DNA of 64,000 nucleotides. Origin: Gnetum montanum (lineage: Eukaryota; Streptophyta; Gnetopsida; Gnetales; Gnetaceae). This document shows, piece after piece, positions 1-12,430 of the stretch (within the stretch, counting starts at the first letter, position 1; every line of letters starts with the position of its first letter). The stretch lies in contig MNCI01003377.1 of the NCBI GenBank assembly GCA_015680685.1, forward strand, positions 631,425-695,424. The letters are read 5' to 3'. The translations under genes were made by a program, and so were the position numbers. The notes below the pieces were generated by a model that saw only the letters and a list, made by a program, of their open reading frames with translations, did no database searches and was not told where the DNA came from.

Positions 1-1055
1 ATTATTAAGCTTTAGGAGTATGTGAGAATTTTTCAACTGGGTTAATTCCTAGTGGAAGTTGAATATAGAATGATTGTTAGGATGTGAATCACTTTTTCTT
101 TTGTCTGTTGGTTATTTTTTCTATGAAATGAAAGTATTTATTTGATCATACTCAGTTAGTATGAAGGTCATAGATGATGTTCCAATGATGCTAGGCATAG
201 CATCCTCATAACATAGTGTTTTAGTATAAATTGATTAACATTATGGGATAGGACCTACACACATATTAGTTATGCTAGGGTTGAAGTAAGTAACATGAGT
301 AGTAGTTCATCCATATTCCAATAATGCTAGCCTTTCTAAGCATTTTGTTGTAGAAGCTTAGCCTCAATGCACATAGGATGATCCTAGTGGTAGGCATGGT
401 TCATGCTTAAGACATGATAGGATCACAACGGCTCTAGCCTTGGTGTTTGGTAATTGTTTTTTTCACAAGGTAAGTGCCAATGGGGTAGTGGGTAGCTCAT
501 AGCACCTGTCATAAGGCCAATGCTAGCTACACTACTATCACCCCTAATTTAAACTAAGTAATGTGAGAAGAGCATGAGCTATACTTGGATCATAGTAGGG
601 TCAAAATATGAAAATAACATTAGCTAAATATGATAAAGAAATCTAGCATATGTTTAGGACCTTAAGCTAGGACACAATATGTATTAGTATGAATTTTAAA
701 TTTGTTGGTTATGCTTTTGATTTAGCCATGTTATGATGTTTGATGTGGTTATGGTACTTTATTTGACCATGTATATGATATGATAATCCTCTATGTGATT
801 AAGAGTTATCTAATAGATGACACATGAAGTTTAAGATGCTTATGATCCCTAGGTAGGATGGATGGGTTATGCCTTGTGATGCTATTGACAAGTTATGAAT
901 ATGACATGCCATGATATTAGTAATATTGACAAGTTGTGGTTATTTTCTTGAGGAGTTAACATAAGGATGTAGATTAGTTAGTAATTAGACATTCTTGAGT
1001 AGTTAGGATACCCTTGTTGGGATGCATTACCAAGTGTTGCACCCAAGAAATTTGA
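1..1055. other. Unassigned AT-rich flank, no gene seen
   Basis: No open frame, RNA gene or recognisable transposon domain is visible. The segment lies outside the 3' LTR end of the minus-strand element E3, so it is the oldest flanking DNA on this side, or a still older unrecognised repeat. Confidence 0.5.
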
Positions 1056-2205
1056 TCGCTAGAAGAACCAAAAATTCTGGGTGTGGAAATAGTTTTGACC
1101 TTGAATCCCAAGGGCCTCCAAGAAAGAGGATCCAAGGTGCCCTGGATAGTTTAGTCCATCACCTAGGGACTTAAAGAATGTAAATGAAGAAAAATGAAAT
1201 TGAAAAATTGAATGAAAAATAGACATAAAAATTAAAATTTGAATAGATTCTACATAATAAATGAATTGTAAACTATATTAAAGGAGAAAAATGCTTAAAG
1301 TATAAAGTTAAAAGAGTACAAATTATGTGCTCAAATGTACAAGAATCTTTCTTAGATAGTGCTTGAAGCCTATTGGAGCCAATAGGTTGTGTTCTATAGT
1401 CAAACTCTAAGATCCAAATACTTCCAAAATCTAATCAATAAGAACTCCTTGTTGGTTTTCACTTGAATCTATAACTTTGGTTACTAGTGGTGTAGATGGT
1501 AGTGCTTGAATCTTGTTGTAATAGTACTATGTTGAGAGTCTATGGTACTTAGGTAGATACCAATGTGCTCAAAAAGTAATGAAAATGCTAAAATGGGTTC
1601 AAAATGCTTGAGATTGCACAAAAAAAATTGTTTACAACTTGAATAAGGTGTTCAAGCTTACTTTTATAGGCTTTAAGATTGCTAATTTTGGGCTCCAAGT
1701 CTCTGCCATGATTGCTAATAGATTGGTGTTGTTTGTAGATGTAATAGGCCATTTTTCCTAGCATAGTTATCCATTTGTGGTAAATTTTCACACCTTAGGG
1801 CCATCTAAACCACACCAAATACTAAATATAGTAAACGAACTTTTGTTACTATGTTGGCTTCACCTCAACTATGTTGGCCTTAGAGAGCTACGCTAGCATT
1901 GTTGATATTTGATAGGAAATATGATGACTATGTTGGCCATATGAAGATTGCTGAGAATTTGTGATAACTACACTGGTCATGCTACAACTGCTAGAAATTG
2001 TGGTGACTAAACTAGCCATTGCTAGGAAAATTGAAAAACCAACAACTCCAACACTAGGTGTGTGTAGCTCTAGTGTAGTCAAGGTCATAACCACCATAAA
2101 ACCCATGAAAATGGAAAATTTGGCAATCCATAAGGCATTCTTAGCCTTCCCAAGTCAAAATATAGAAATGACACTACTTTTTCCACTTGTGAAGTAAGGT
2201 AGTAG
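1056..2205 (-). repeat. E3 3' LTR, distal part (split by element A)
   Basis: The reverse complement aligns with the LTRs at 2206-3519 and 33268-34790. Shared blocks include the words CTTGGGAAGGC and GTCCCTAGGTGA and the GGAGGCCCTTGGGAT block near 1110. It lacks the first ~146 bases of the LTR, and exactly that part is found at 34796-34941. The two pieces make a ~1.3 kb LTR interrupted by element A. The outer end near 1056 is set only by loss of alignment. Several TAGTC/GACTA-type short words occur at 1860-2080. Confidence 0.85.
2201..2205 (+). repeat. Target-site duplication AGTAG, left copy
   Basis: AGTAG lies immediately before the TG start of the 5' LTR and is repeated immediately after the 3' LTR at 34791-34795. 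Removing A and one copy restores an uninterrupted LTR of the E3 copy. Confidence 0.88.
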
Positions 2206-3519
2206 TGAAACACCACCAAAAAATGATGTTGTAGCCTTCATTTCTTGACTTGATGTAAGGATTCATTATAAACATGGGATATGTAGTCCATGAACTACAA
2301 TCTTTCATACTTCAGCCTCTTGGAGCCAAAAAATGCTTTAAAATTTATTATTCCCCTTGTTCCCAAGCAGAAATAGGTACACCATGTCCATATCTGGGCT
2401 TGGGAAGGCCAAAAACACCTTTGGAATGGTGAAAATCAGCATTTTCATGGTTTTTGGTAGGGGTATAGCCCCAACTACGTTGGAGCAATTTTTAGTAGAC
2501 ATAGTAGCTATAGTAGTCATAGTAGCTACAGTAGTCACAATAGCTGTAGTAGTCATAGTAGCCATAGAAGCCAATGTAATCACTACCATGATCTAGTAGA
2601 AGTACAACATTAGGATTATCAGAATTTCCATTTTTCCAACAACAGCTAGCATAGTCATTTCAAGTTAGTAATGGCCAATGTAGACAACATTCTCCACTAG
2701 GCATGACACTTTCCAATGGATTCCACCATTTTTGTAAATTCAAAATTTTTGCATATTTTCCACCACTTTTGCCACTTTCCAACAACCTTAGCATAGTCCA
2801 CCAATGACAGTGTAGTAAGATTGTACTAGTATAGTTACAATAGTCCATTTACTATTTATAGTAAATGGATGGGTTTTATGGTTGTAGTCCATTCCAAACT
2901 TACTACAAATGGTAACTACATTAAAAGAAGAAGACCATTACAACTTGGACATTGACATCAATCTATCAGCAATCATGGCAGATATGCATAGGCCCAAAAA
3001 TAGCAACCCTACCTTATAAAATCCCAATGTCAACACCATAGAACAGTTCTAAATTTTAGCATTTTTGCATCATATACAGTAGTTCCAACACTTTTTGAAT
3101 TTTGAGCACTTGGCATTTTTTGTAATCCTTAGCAGTAGTCCTAAACCTTCAAAAAGCCCATCATAATCCTTGCAACCTTGCTTACACTTGTAGTGGTAGA
3201 AAATAGTACTACGCTTGACACAAAGACTTCATGTAGTGAAAATTTTAGTTCATGTTTCCATTTTTCCCTTGCTTTCACTTTCAAATCTATAATAGCAACT
3301 TCATTTTCATTTTCATTTCTGATTTCATCTATGTCTACATCTACATTTTCATTTGCTATTTCTATTTACATTTCGTAAGTCCCTAGGTGATTGACAAGAC
3401 CATTTAGGACACCCTGAGTTCCATTTTTTGGAGGCCCTTGGGATTTAGGGTTAAAGTTATTCTGGCACTTGGATCCTTTTGTTTTCTCATTCCAACAACC
3501 AAAATTTCCAGCACCAATA
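2206..3519 (+). repeat. Element A 5' LTR
   Basis: It begins TGAAACACC and ends in ..CCAATA, where CA has probably decayed to TA; the 3' LTR also ends in AATA. It aligns along its length with 33268-34790 but lacks about 200 bases that the 3' copy has after the block near 3235. The middle (2495-2575) is a short-period run of AGTAGNCAT/ATAGTAGC words. The divergence between the two LTRs is large, so the insertion is old. Confidence 0.88.
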
Positions 3520-4907
3520 TTTTTCTAGTGCTAGAAGAAGGGCCTCCACCCAAATTCTTGGCCATAAACCCATTTTAGTCATTTCTATCCTTCCATCATA
3601 CTTATAAAACCAATGTTACTTGTCAAACCTTCATGCATAAGCCTTGCTAAAGTAGTAGTAATAGAGTTGGATTTTACTTCGAATTTTCCATCTACTGAAA
3701 ATTTATTGTCTACTAGAACATCCATTCTATTTAGCATCCTTTTAGTTGACATCATTCTATTTGATGTCATTCCTATTATAACACTTGTTTTCGTCCAGTA
3801 GGTAAACCACTTTTCCTCTTTTCCATTTTCACTGCTTATTAGCCATTTTCCACTACCATTTCTATTTTTGGTATACTACATGAGTAGATTATCCTACTTA
3901 TTATGTCTTTACTAAATATAGTAAAAATCCAAAAAATTCAATTTTCAACATGTTGTTCCAATAGTCAACCAAGTTGTCATTTACATTCATTGACAACGGG
4001 TCTGACTAGTAGGCCATGAGGGTATATGACCCCAAAGACTCTATAGTCATTGAGTGTAGGTAGTCCTTGAGACTTAGGGGCTAAATCTTGAATTTTTGGT
4101 CATTAATGAAGATCATTATAACTACATTTGTGCCAAAATCTAGGCTACCATGATGATTCCCCATTTGGAAGTAGAAGTAAAAAGGGGATATGAGCTCATA
4201 GATTGAGATGGGAAGGAGTAGATTTCTTCCCCATATGACAAGATATCTTGACAAATGTCTATGCCAGAATCCTATCTCAACTAATTAAGATGGATAAAGA
4301 AGAGGAAAGGTGTAGCTCAGAGGAGTAGCAGGAAGAGAAGGATGAATTTAGGGTTGAATTTGAGCCCAAAAACATACTTGGTGGGTTATTCCAACAAGCA
4401 ACCCCCAAGGGCATAGTGCTCTATTCTACTCCTTTTGGTTTCTTCATGGGCTAGGTGTCATCATTCTCTACCCCTTTCTACCTAATGATGGTTGATCCCA
4501 TGCTAGTCATCACTATGCACCAAACACAATCAGTGCCATAGTCAACCATGTTCCACTTCTCCATTCTGTTCACCACTTAGCCACGGTCCATATGACCTTC
4601 GTTGGTGATTGTTACTACCACCAACATGTTGACCACTCAAGTGGAATTAACCATGGGACCCCTAGCAACCCATGGGTCACACACCCCTTTCATTCCATTT
4701 GTGCCATAGATACTCACACAAACATCATTCTTCTTGTTTGGCCCACCAACCACACCAATAACACAACCACTTCCTTCCATTATACAACCAATAGCAAGAC
4801 CATAGGCATCGCAACTCATGCATCAACCCTTTGTCCAAAGCCCATAACCAATAGGGGCATGACAAAGATTGGACCAAGCTTTCTAGATGATCCAAGACTT
4901 AATTGAA
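3520..4907 (+). other. Element A leader and decayed gag N-terminus
   Basis: No usable open frame is seen. The sequence just after the LTR (TAGTGCTAGAAG) sits where a tRNA primer site should be, but I could not match it to a tRNA with confidence. From about 4300 the text is acidic and proline-rich when translated in short pieces, as expected for the N-terminal part of a Tat-type gag. The 104-codon open frame at 4592-4906 is not in the gag frame and looks spurious. Confidence 0.45.
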
Positions 4908-6245
4908 GAGCTAAGAAAATTCAAAGCCTTAACATCCCATACTATCAAGATAATGGACTTTTACCAAGATGACCCCATTAGCCCTATGGTTCCACTACTA
5001 ACTCATCCTCTTGATATCCCTATGTGATAGTTCACCAAGTACAATTGAAAAGGTGTTTTGAACACTCATCTAATTACCTTTTTCTTTGAGTGCTTGTTGT
5101 TTCAAGCCTAATCGCATACAATTATGCAAATCGTCTTTATGTCTTTGGTAGGAAAAGTGCTTGATTGGTACCATGCCTTGCCAAGAGGATCCATATCCTC
5201 TTTTGATGAACTAATTTTGCAATTTGTTAACCATTTCAAGTATAACTTGAAACCTCATACCATGCTTGACCAACTAATGAAGGTCAAACAAGGACCCCTT
5301 AAGCCAATGCAAAAGTTCATCTAATGATGAAATGCTCTACTCAATAAGATACCAGAGTTGATAGCTGAAACATATCTGTTAGCTATCTTCAAAGGGATGG
5401 TTAATGACTTCCTAAAGTCAAAATTATATTACCTTGATCCATGATCTCTTAGTCAAGCCTTTCCCCAGAATAAGAACATAGATGATGCTGCAAAAGCTAG
5501 GCATGATCTTATCCACTTGGTGTATAAAAATCAACATACATATAAAGAAAAGGAAAAGGATAGGCAGAATAATGTAGCAATTGCAACCATGACTAAGGAG
5601 AGTAAATTAACTAAATAGGGGCCGAAGGCTAACCAACCCAAGGCCCCTGCTGTCAAAAATAACAACTAACCCTCAACCTCTAGGGCTAGTACATTGACTA
5701 TGTCTAGGCCTAACTTTATGCAAAAATATTGGTAAAAATATACCAAGTTACCGCTTAAGTTGTTAGAGCTTCTAGACCAACTATTGAAGAGTGGTAGGAT
5801 TCAATACAAGAAAATGACCAAGATTGCCTGTAAGAGGCATGATAGGCTATGAAAAATAGTGAAAGACCTTACTCAAGCAACTAAGGATGACCCTCTAGTG
5901 CCCAAATACTTTAATATTGACTACTTCTACCATTACCACTAGTTGCTGGGTCATGATACCAATTTTTTCCTTACGCTTAAAGACAAGTTGCAAAAGATGA
6001 TCAATAGGAGGGAACTAGTATTAGATACTTTGAAGTGAGCTAGGCCTCATAACCAGTCAATGTATGTGTATAAGAACCCATTGAACACCACAAATAATTT
6101 ATACATCATATTAGCATTCAATGTTGATGACAATTGGATACCTGTGAGGGAATCATTCATGATTCAGGTGCGCAATTACAATGAAAGGGGCTCTTTAGCT
6201 CCTACTAGTTTAAAACCCCATTTTGTTGTAAGGGTACTGTCATGA
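4908..6245 (+). pseudogene. gag: gag polyprotein remnant of element A
   Basis: Gag forms the particle that packages the element RNA. The frame read through 5124-5324 has the retrotransposon gag core: VGKVLDWYHALPRGSISSF, followed by a QFVNHFKYNL segment and a Lys-rich stretch. Downstream in the same frame is a segment of the type HDLIHLVYKN and a lysine/glutamate linker. Next come FNIDYFYHYH and LLGHDTNFF, the position where Tat gags have their CHFH-like knuckle. The cysteines of a normal zinc knuckle are not visible. At least ten in-frame stops occur, nearly all TAG or TAA. No start codon can be chosen. Confidence 0.78.
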
Positions 6246-6720
6246 ATGCCTCCTTAGGAGCCGCTTCTCATTAGAGTACCCTAGCCTTCTATAACATAAC
6301 TTGTTCCAATAATAGAACAACCCCTTGTGATGACCAATGCAACATGCTCTTCCTTGCAACCAACTAGGGATAACAAGAAAGCCCTAACTAAACAATGGTA
6401 GAAGGCTACGTAGAAAGACAAGAACAACACTAATAAGAAGATGAGATTAGGGAAATAAGTGGGCCTATCAAAGGCCACTCCCACTTCATTTGTTCCCATG
6501 CTTTCTACAACCTAGGCTACTTCAACAAGTAAACCATGGGAGGAACTAAAACTCGAAGGAGAAAAGAAGGAGGTTAGGCCACAAGAATAACCCAAGCATG
6601 AAGTTCATATTATGGGGTGCATGGAGGAAGTCAAAAATAAAAAATCAATAATTAAATAACAAATACCTCCTTAATGCAATGAAATAGGTTAAGTAATCAC
6701 TCAAACAAAAGAACACAACC
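6246..6720 (+). other. Decayed gag-protease spacer of element A
   Basis: Low-similarity spacer between gag and protease. Short Thr/Pro/Lys-rich pieces are seen but no open frame. A frame change separates gag (frame of 5124) from the protease part (frame of 6721). Confidence 0.4.
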
Positions 6721-7588
6721 TTGAGTTTGTATGACCTAGTCATGACTTTTGCTATCCACTGTAAGGCATTGGTTAAGATGTTGACCTTTATTCTTGTTAG
6801 CAAGGATGTCCCCACTAATGAAGAGTCTATCCATGTGGTCATGCTACCCTCTTTGCCCAAGGAATTAAAGTCAACATTGCTGGTATTTTTTGATGGTGAA
6901 ATCAAGATAAATCTTGAAAATGGCGAAGTAACCAAGGTGCCTCTCTTTATAACCATACAAGTTGGGCAATATAAAGTACATAGGGTACATGTAGACAATG
7001 GGATGACAACGAATGTCATATCCTATACCATTTTTAAACACTTAGGCCTAATAAAAAAAAATGCAACATATGATGATCTCAGCCCTTAAATCTTTTAATG
7101 GATCACAGGTTACCATAAAAGGTTTCATTTCTCTATATTTTGTATCAAGGGAGCAATACCCTACAACAACAAATTTCTTAGTGGTAGAAGAAACATCAAG
7201 ATTCAATCTCATCTTGGGAAGACCTTGGCCAGCCCAATTGTAGGTTGTGTCTTTACCTATTTACCAAGAAATTCACTTGCCTTATGAGGGAGTTGAAATC
7301 ATTATTCATGGTGAAAGTACAATCTCGTTAGCTATTAACAATGTTGATGTAGAACAAGGGTCTGAAGTGGAGTTTCAAAAAGAAACTCCTACCATTGGCC
7401 ACAAAATTAAAGAGGTTGATGGAGCCAAAGAGGCTAAAATGAACAATGATGAATCCATTGATGTGTCATGGGGAGAGCTCCCCTTCAACCTTATTAGTGA
7501 AGGAGATGGAGAATATAAACTAGTGCAAAAAAAAAAACCATATACATTTCCCAATATTTCAAAGATTAGGAAATACTTGCATAGGTGA
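6721..7588 (+). pseudogene. Retroviral-type aspartic protease remnant of element A
   Basis: This enzyme would process Gag-Pol. The first piece (6721-7089) ends in VHVDNGMTTNVIS, where the catalytic DTG or DSG is DNG, followed by IFKHLGL. After a frameshift the second piece (7061-7588) continues with FNGSQVTIKGF and the flap/helix end FNLILGRPW, then a C-terminal tail (VSLPIYQEIHLPYEG, GEST). One TAG stop lies at 7244. The tail ends at the TGA at 7586-7588, where similarity to gag-pol is lost and reappears only at 29061. That leaves the protease split from RT as in Ogre elements, but by a far larger interval. Confidence 0.82.
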
Positions 7589-8253
7589 TATATGCTCCTA
7601 ATCCTTCTTACACCTTATGCACTCACAACACTATAACTATATGTACTTATAGCTTGATAGCCTAGTTTATACTTATTTTTGTTTTTTGTGACCTTGTTTT
7701 CTTTTACGGTGAATTTCTTATTTACCTATATCTTAAAGTTTACCTTTTTTTTACATTATTTTACTTTTGAAGCCTATTTATTTTTGCTCAAAAAAGCCAA
7801 AAATGTCATAGAAATTTTAAAACTGAAAAAATCATACAAATCTTTAAAACATAAAATAACAAAAAATTATGTTTTCTTTTACGTATTGTATAGCCTGCCC
7901 TAGTCTTAAATTGGCAAATACCACATGACCCAACTTAGCTTTATTTTATGACTTTATTTCATAACTATTTTTACCTTCTATTATAAAACAATTGAGCCTA
8001 GCCAACGTAGCCTCCAAATATAGATTACAACGTAGAACCATAACATAAACAAAATCATAACGTTATAACATCATAACTGGAATTAAGATTTGAAATTTAA
8101 AATTAAAGTTAAAATGTCCATAATATTAGAACCATGGCCATATAATGTATCAAAAATGAAAATTCAAATAATAAAATATTTTGGCTAACACTAGCCATAC
8201 ATTATCATAAACATGAAATAAAAATAATTGAAACTGAAAGGCAACTGAGGGAA
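7589..8253. other. AT-rich stretch downstream of gene B, no gene
   Basis: T-rich, then A-rich sequence between the protease end of element A and the 3' end of antisense gene B. The 74-codon open frame at 7679-7903 is low-complexity and hydrophobic and has no support. A polyadenylation region for gene B would be expected here, but no clear signal stands out from the AT-rich background. Confidence 0.4.
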
Positions 8254-10161
8254 CTAAGGAGCATCTAGTCGAGAAGGTGTAGCATCATCTCCAACCTCAC
8301 TGTTGGGGCCACCGATGTCTTCTAGTGCCTTTAACATGACAACACAAAACCAGTTAGTAACCAACATACATCAAAATAAAATAAATAAAATAAAACCAAA
8401 GCTAAAACAAGCAAACTTGAGATGGTTTTGGAGCCACATGTTATTTGGGAAAGCTCTGAAGAACAACCTATAGATGGTGGAGGATTTGATCTTTAGACAT
8501 GTTGTCCTAGGCCATGTCCCCAAGATTAATACCTATTTAGGATATTAGTCCTATTGATGTCACTTCATGTAGGGGGCTCATGTGAGAACATGGTAGTAGT
8601 TGGTTTCCCTAAAGTAGTAGTGATTTGATGAGTAGGGGAGTTAGCTACAACCATGTTCTTCAAAAACATCTTATAGACTTCCTTTACATTGATATCCATC
8701 ATGAAAAATTTTAGCTTCTGTCACTCTATAGACTTCTCCTTTAGCCAGTTAAGGTAGGCATCTTGTTTAGCTTTGTACATCCTTTTGTGTATGATCCCAC
8801 TCAAGGATCTAACCATAGTAATCCTTCCACTCACCAGCCTTCTAGTTAATGAGATTGATTTGGATCTTTTGTTCTACAATCTATCTGGAAAGGGCAAGCT
8901 TGCCTTGGATCACATTCCAATAACAAGTTCAAGTTATCTCCCTAGTATGTAAGAAGTCCTTGTTGTTTACTTGGACTTCTATGAAGTTTTTTTCATCCTT
9001 GAGGTTTGTTACCTCCTCTTTCAGCTTCTTGTTCTCCTTCCTCAATGATACAGCTTGGTCCCATAGGAATTCATTGGAGCATCTACATTCTAACAAGGAC
9101 TTAGCACATGAGAGAGCACATCCAATGGCACCCTCATATAGCCCATGTGGGACATTCTCTAAGTCAGATGGTAAGGGAGACAATGCTTCAACCTTCACTG
9201 GCTTGTTAGGATCCCATCTAAGTTAAGGCACTGTGACCAACATAAAACAATGTTCAATAAATAAAACCATTTAGTAATAAAAAATACATAACCATGGAGA
9301 TCGAATAAAAGACCAAAAATATAAAAAATAATAAAGGAAAAATGGGTTGAAACTATTAACAATCTCAAAAGCTATCTATTGTAATTGGCTGATCATATCT
9401 TTAGCTACACCCTACATAAATTCAAGTTTATTAGGGGTTTCCACCTATGGTTGCATGTAGAAGGTAGAAGTGGAAGCTTCTGCCTATGGCTCTTGGGCTA
9501 CAACAAGTGTAGTAAGTAATCAACAACCATAGGCAAAGATATACATGAATAAATGGAAGATAACATATACAACACTTAAAATTAAAGATTATAAGTGCCT
9601 GAGAGTTCCTATGATATAATGATAGGAGGTTCACTTAGTTGTGAATCCTCTAGCATGGTGTCAAAGTGATCCATAGAAGGAAGAGGGTGTAGGTCCTTGT
9701 TTTGCAATGCATCATCCTCATAATGTCTTAATATTTTCTCTTCTTGGCATTCTAGTTCCTCCTCCTCCTGACACCTTCTTTCTTCTTCAGCATCCACTAC
9801 TACAACCCTAGCTTCATGTTCCTATTACTTATCTACAAGAACATCAATGATAAAAACATAGAATTTTGTCTAAAATAAAACATGTACCTAACTTAAAACC
9901 ATAACTTTAAAACAAATTAATGAAATAACAAATTAGGATATAACATACCTCTAACATCATGATGCATATCTCTAAGCTCTACGATCAATCTCTGCTTCTT
10001 CATAGGCTCCTTGATTATTAGTGCTATCTCACCCACCAAGGGTCTCTTAAGCTTAGCCCTAGTTGTTCCCTCAGCTTCTCTACATAAATTTAGAGTCTTC
10101 TTGATGCTAGATGGTACTACGAGAGGTTTTTCCCTCATGCTATCAAAGGATGCACAATGTC
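8254..10161 (-). pseudogene. Gene B copy A, 3' half (end of exon 4 to exon 8)
   Basis: The function is not recognised. Read on the minus strand and compared with the copy at 58540-63650, the exons are: 10161-9949 (end of exon 4, CREAEGTTRAKLKRP), about 9830-9595 (exon 5, acidic, DAEEERRCQEEEELE), about 9510-9365 (exon 6), 9230 to about 8430 (exon 7) and 8328-8254 (exon 8, ending in TAG). Acceptors include TTCTTGTAG, GTTGTAG, GGTCACAG and GTTAAAG; a donor AGAG/GTATGTT lies at 9948. The exon 5 donor reads GC. Exon 7 starts WDPNKPVKVEALSPLP and has a heptad-type coiled coil (RKENKKLKEEVTNLKDE). Stops appear in the later part of exon 7. The upstream side is cut at 10161 by D3. Confidence 0.72.
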
Positions 10162-11269
10162 TGTTAACCTTTTGGTATGTCAAAACCTTAAGGAAAATGG
10201 AGAACATAGGATGGTTATGTGGTGTTGTGCTTATAGGGTAGGATTGTCTAAGGACAAGGGTTTCATAGAGACATCATCAAAAAATTGGATTAAGATAAGA
10301 AGATATGTGGAAGTTTGATGAACATGGACAAGGAACAAAGATTTCAAAGGACAAAGGAAGCTAAAGAAAGATGTCTCCAGGAAACAAAAGACGTCTTGGC
10401 AGAATTGAAGGGAGCATAGGCAAAGATGTCTCTAGAAAATACTAGACATATTTCATTAGATAAATACATATTTTAACAAAAAAAGACATCTTCTTAGAAT
10501 GAAGATTATTTATAGAAGGTTTCTTTCATTAGAAGAAGATGTCTTCCTAGAATGGAGGCCAAATTCAAAAAGATGTCTTAGTCACGAAGAAGATGTCTTA
10601 CATGATCGTTAGGTAGTCATTGCACAAGTTTCAAGATGAATTTGGAAATATAGTGGCTATAATATGAAATCATCCTCATTAGAAAATGCACAAGCTTATG
10701 TAATTTCATTGTGTAATCATTAAGCAATCATTAAATTAATTATTGTTCCTTATTGAGCAATCATTTTTTTGTTGTAATTGGTTAATGTGAGTGGTGCCTC
10801 AAAGCATAAGGATCAGAAAATTTAGTTGCATTATTTCCTTATGATTGTAACTCTCTTATTTCCCTATAGGGTTGATGTGATTATTATGGAAAGGCATCTT
10901 TCTTGAGCTTTTTAGGATCTTGTGGCATTAAGTGTTGGTGTAGCACCAAAATACTCCAAAGCAGAGCTCAAAGTTGTAAAGGTAGTGGGATCCTTGAAAT
11001 CACATTCTAAGCTTGATAGGACGTTGTGGGGTTGAGTAGATTCATAGCATTGAATCACTCTAGAGTGGAGCTTAGTGCTTGTACAAGGTGTGGTATGCTT
11101 CAAACCACAATTTGGAAGAAACAAAGTTTGGAGATGTGCTTGCGAACCACCCTCTAAGTGTGGACAACCCAATTTGGGGAACCATGTTAAAATCATTGTG
11201 TACTTTGTGTAAAATAGTTTTATTTGGGAAACATATTCATTCCCCCCCTTCTAAGTTCAATGATCCTCA
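10162..11269 (+). repeat. D3 5' LTR
   Basis: Starts TGTTAACCTTTTGG, aligned to TGTGGACATTTTGG of D2, and ends GATCCTCA. It contains the AAGATGTCT/AGACATCTT words repeated every few dozen bases that mark this LTR family. Length is 1108 bp, against 1159-1260 in D1 and D2. Confidence 0.85.
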
Positions 11270-11271
11270 AG

Positions 11272-11285
11272 TTGTATCAAAGCCT
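11272..11285 (+). promoter_or_regulatory. D3 primer binding site (initiator tRNA-Met type)
   Basis: TTGTATCAAAGCCT lies two bases after the LTR end. It resembles TGGTATCAGAGCC, the usual plant copia site complementary to the 3' end of initiator tRNA-Met, with two to three changes. Confidence 0.75.
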
Positions 11286-11317
11286 GGCACTCTTGCTCTC
11301 TACATCAATCTTCAAGA

Positions 11318-12420
11318 GCAAACATGGAAGGGACGATCAACATTGGACACATCTAGACAAAGAGCATAATGTACATCATCAAATGGTGTGCTTAATTCAT
11401 GTATCACATCTATTATATAGGAAAGTCTTTCATTTTCTTCCTCACATTTAGAGATATAGAAGACTATGCTTGTAAAGTTGACAATCCTTATGATCATCAA
11501 AATGACATTTCCTTTGAAGAAAGGAATGAGATATTTTGTCATAAAATTCTTTCTTTTCAAAATTTGTGCATTGAGGTAAAAGATGCTTTACATGCCAAGG
11601 AAATAAAAATTAAAGTTATTAATGATGAATGCTCTTATCTCAAAAAGGAAAACTTAGAACTTAGGAATGAGATTCAAAGACTAAAAAATATGATTGAGTA
11701 GATGAATAAGAACTCTATGGAGGAGTCCAAAGACCAAAAACATCTTTTATCTAGGTTTGGTAAATCTTCTAAACTAAAAAATTTGAAATGCTTATTTTGT
11801 GGTAAATATGTTCATAATAATTCTTTTTACTATCTTTTAATACATCACTACTCTTGGTCTTTGCAAAACCATCCTAGAAAGAAAACCATGTAAGTTTGGA
11901 AAGGAAAATAGGGAAAGACTAAACTGAATTTGAAAGCTCAAATTACTTTCTCCAATGAAAAATATAGCACGTGGTATATTGATAGTGGTGTTCAAGGCAC
12001 ATGAAAAGTGACAAATCCTACTTCACCCACTTCACAGAACAAAATTGTAGAACAGTCACATTTAGAGATGACATGGAAGCACCTATAACAAGTATTGATA
12101 CCATAGGAGGTAAAGGTAAGGGATTACCAACTATAAACAAAGTGTTTTTTGTTGAAGGATTAAAACACAATCATCTTAGTGTAAGTCAACTTTGTGATTC
12201 AAATTTTAATGTCACCTTTTCAAAATAAAGTTGTAGAATACAAAATTTATCTACTAGAAATGTTATGATTGAAGGATCTAGAAAAGGAAATGTGTATACC
12301 ACTATTTTTTGAAATTATCCTAACTTTGAATCCAAGTGCTTAGTAAGTTGTGTTGATGATATACATCCTTGGAATAGGAAGTTGAGCCACATAAATAAGG
12401 AAATTCTTTAAACCTTGGTA
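11318..12420 (+). pseudogene. D3 copia gag C-terminus and protease/pre-integrase remnant
   Basis: The gag core is missing. The frame at 11399-11701 holds an acidic, Lys/Glu-rich coiled-coil segment (KKENLELRNEIQRLKNM). Then comes a degenerate zinc knuckle CLFCGKYVHNNSFYY, in which the last Cys is lost. The aspartic protease motif WYIDSG follows at about 11970. Next is the typical copia stretch: MKSDKSYFTHF, FRDDMEAP, GGKGKGLPTINKVFFVEGLK and LSVSQLCDSNF. The GAG-pre-integrase end is WNRKLSHINKEIL. Stops at 11699, 11891 and beyond interrupt it. This is the only copia copy here with pol-side coding. Confidence 0.82.
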
Positions 12421-12430
12421 TCAAATTTTT

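Larger units (their letters stand above)
10162..12430 (+). mobile_element. D3: truncated Ty1/copia (SIRE-type) element
   Basis: 5' LTR, primer site, part of gag and the protease/GAG-pre-integrase region of a copia element, inserted in exon 4 of gene B. It aligns with the LTRs of D1 and D2 but keeps the start of pol, which they lack. Similarity to copia stops near 12430, before an integrase core or RT. No 3' LTR is found, so it was truncated by later insertion or deletion. The left flank is ATGTC; the matching right duplication was not found. Confidence 0.8.

Noticed and set aside
2338-2596. Opposed 80-codon frames of Val/Ile/Thr repeats
   Set aside because: They come from the AGTAGTCATAGTAGC short-period run inside the LTR, and a similar pair occurs at 33395-33622.
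4592-4906. 104-codon open frame rich in Thr, His and Asn
   Set aside because: It is not in the gag frame that continues at 5124, has low-complexity composition, and overlaps a decayed gag region.
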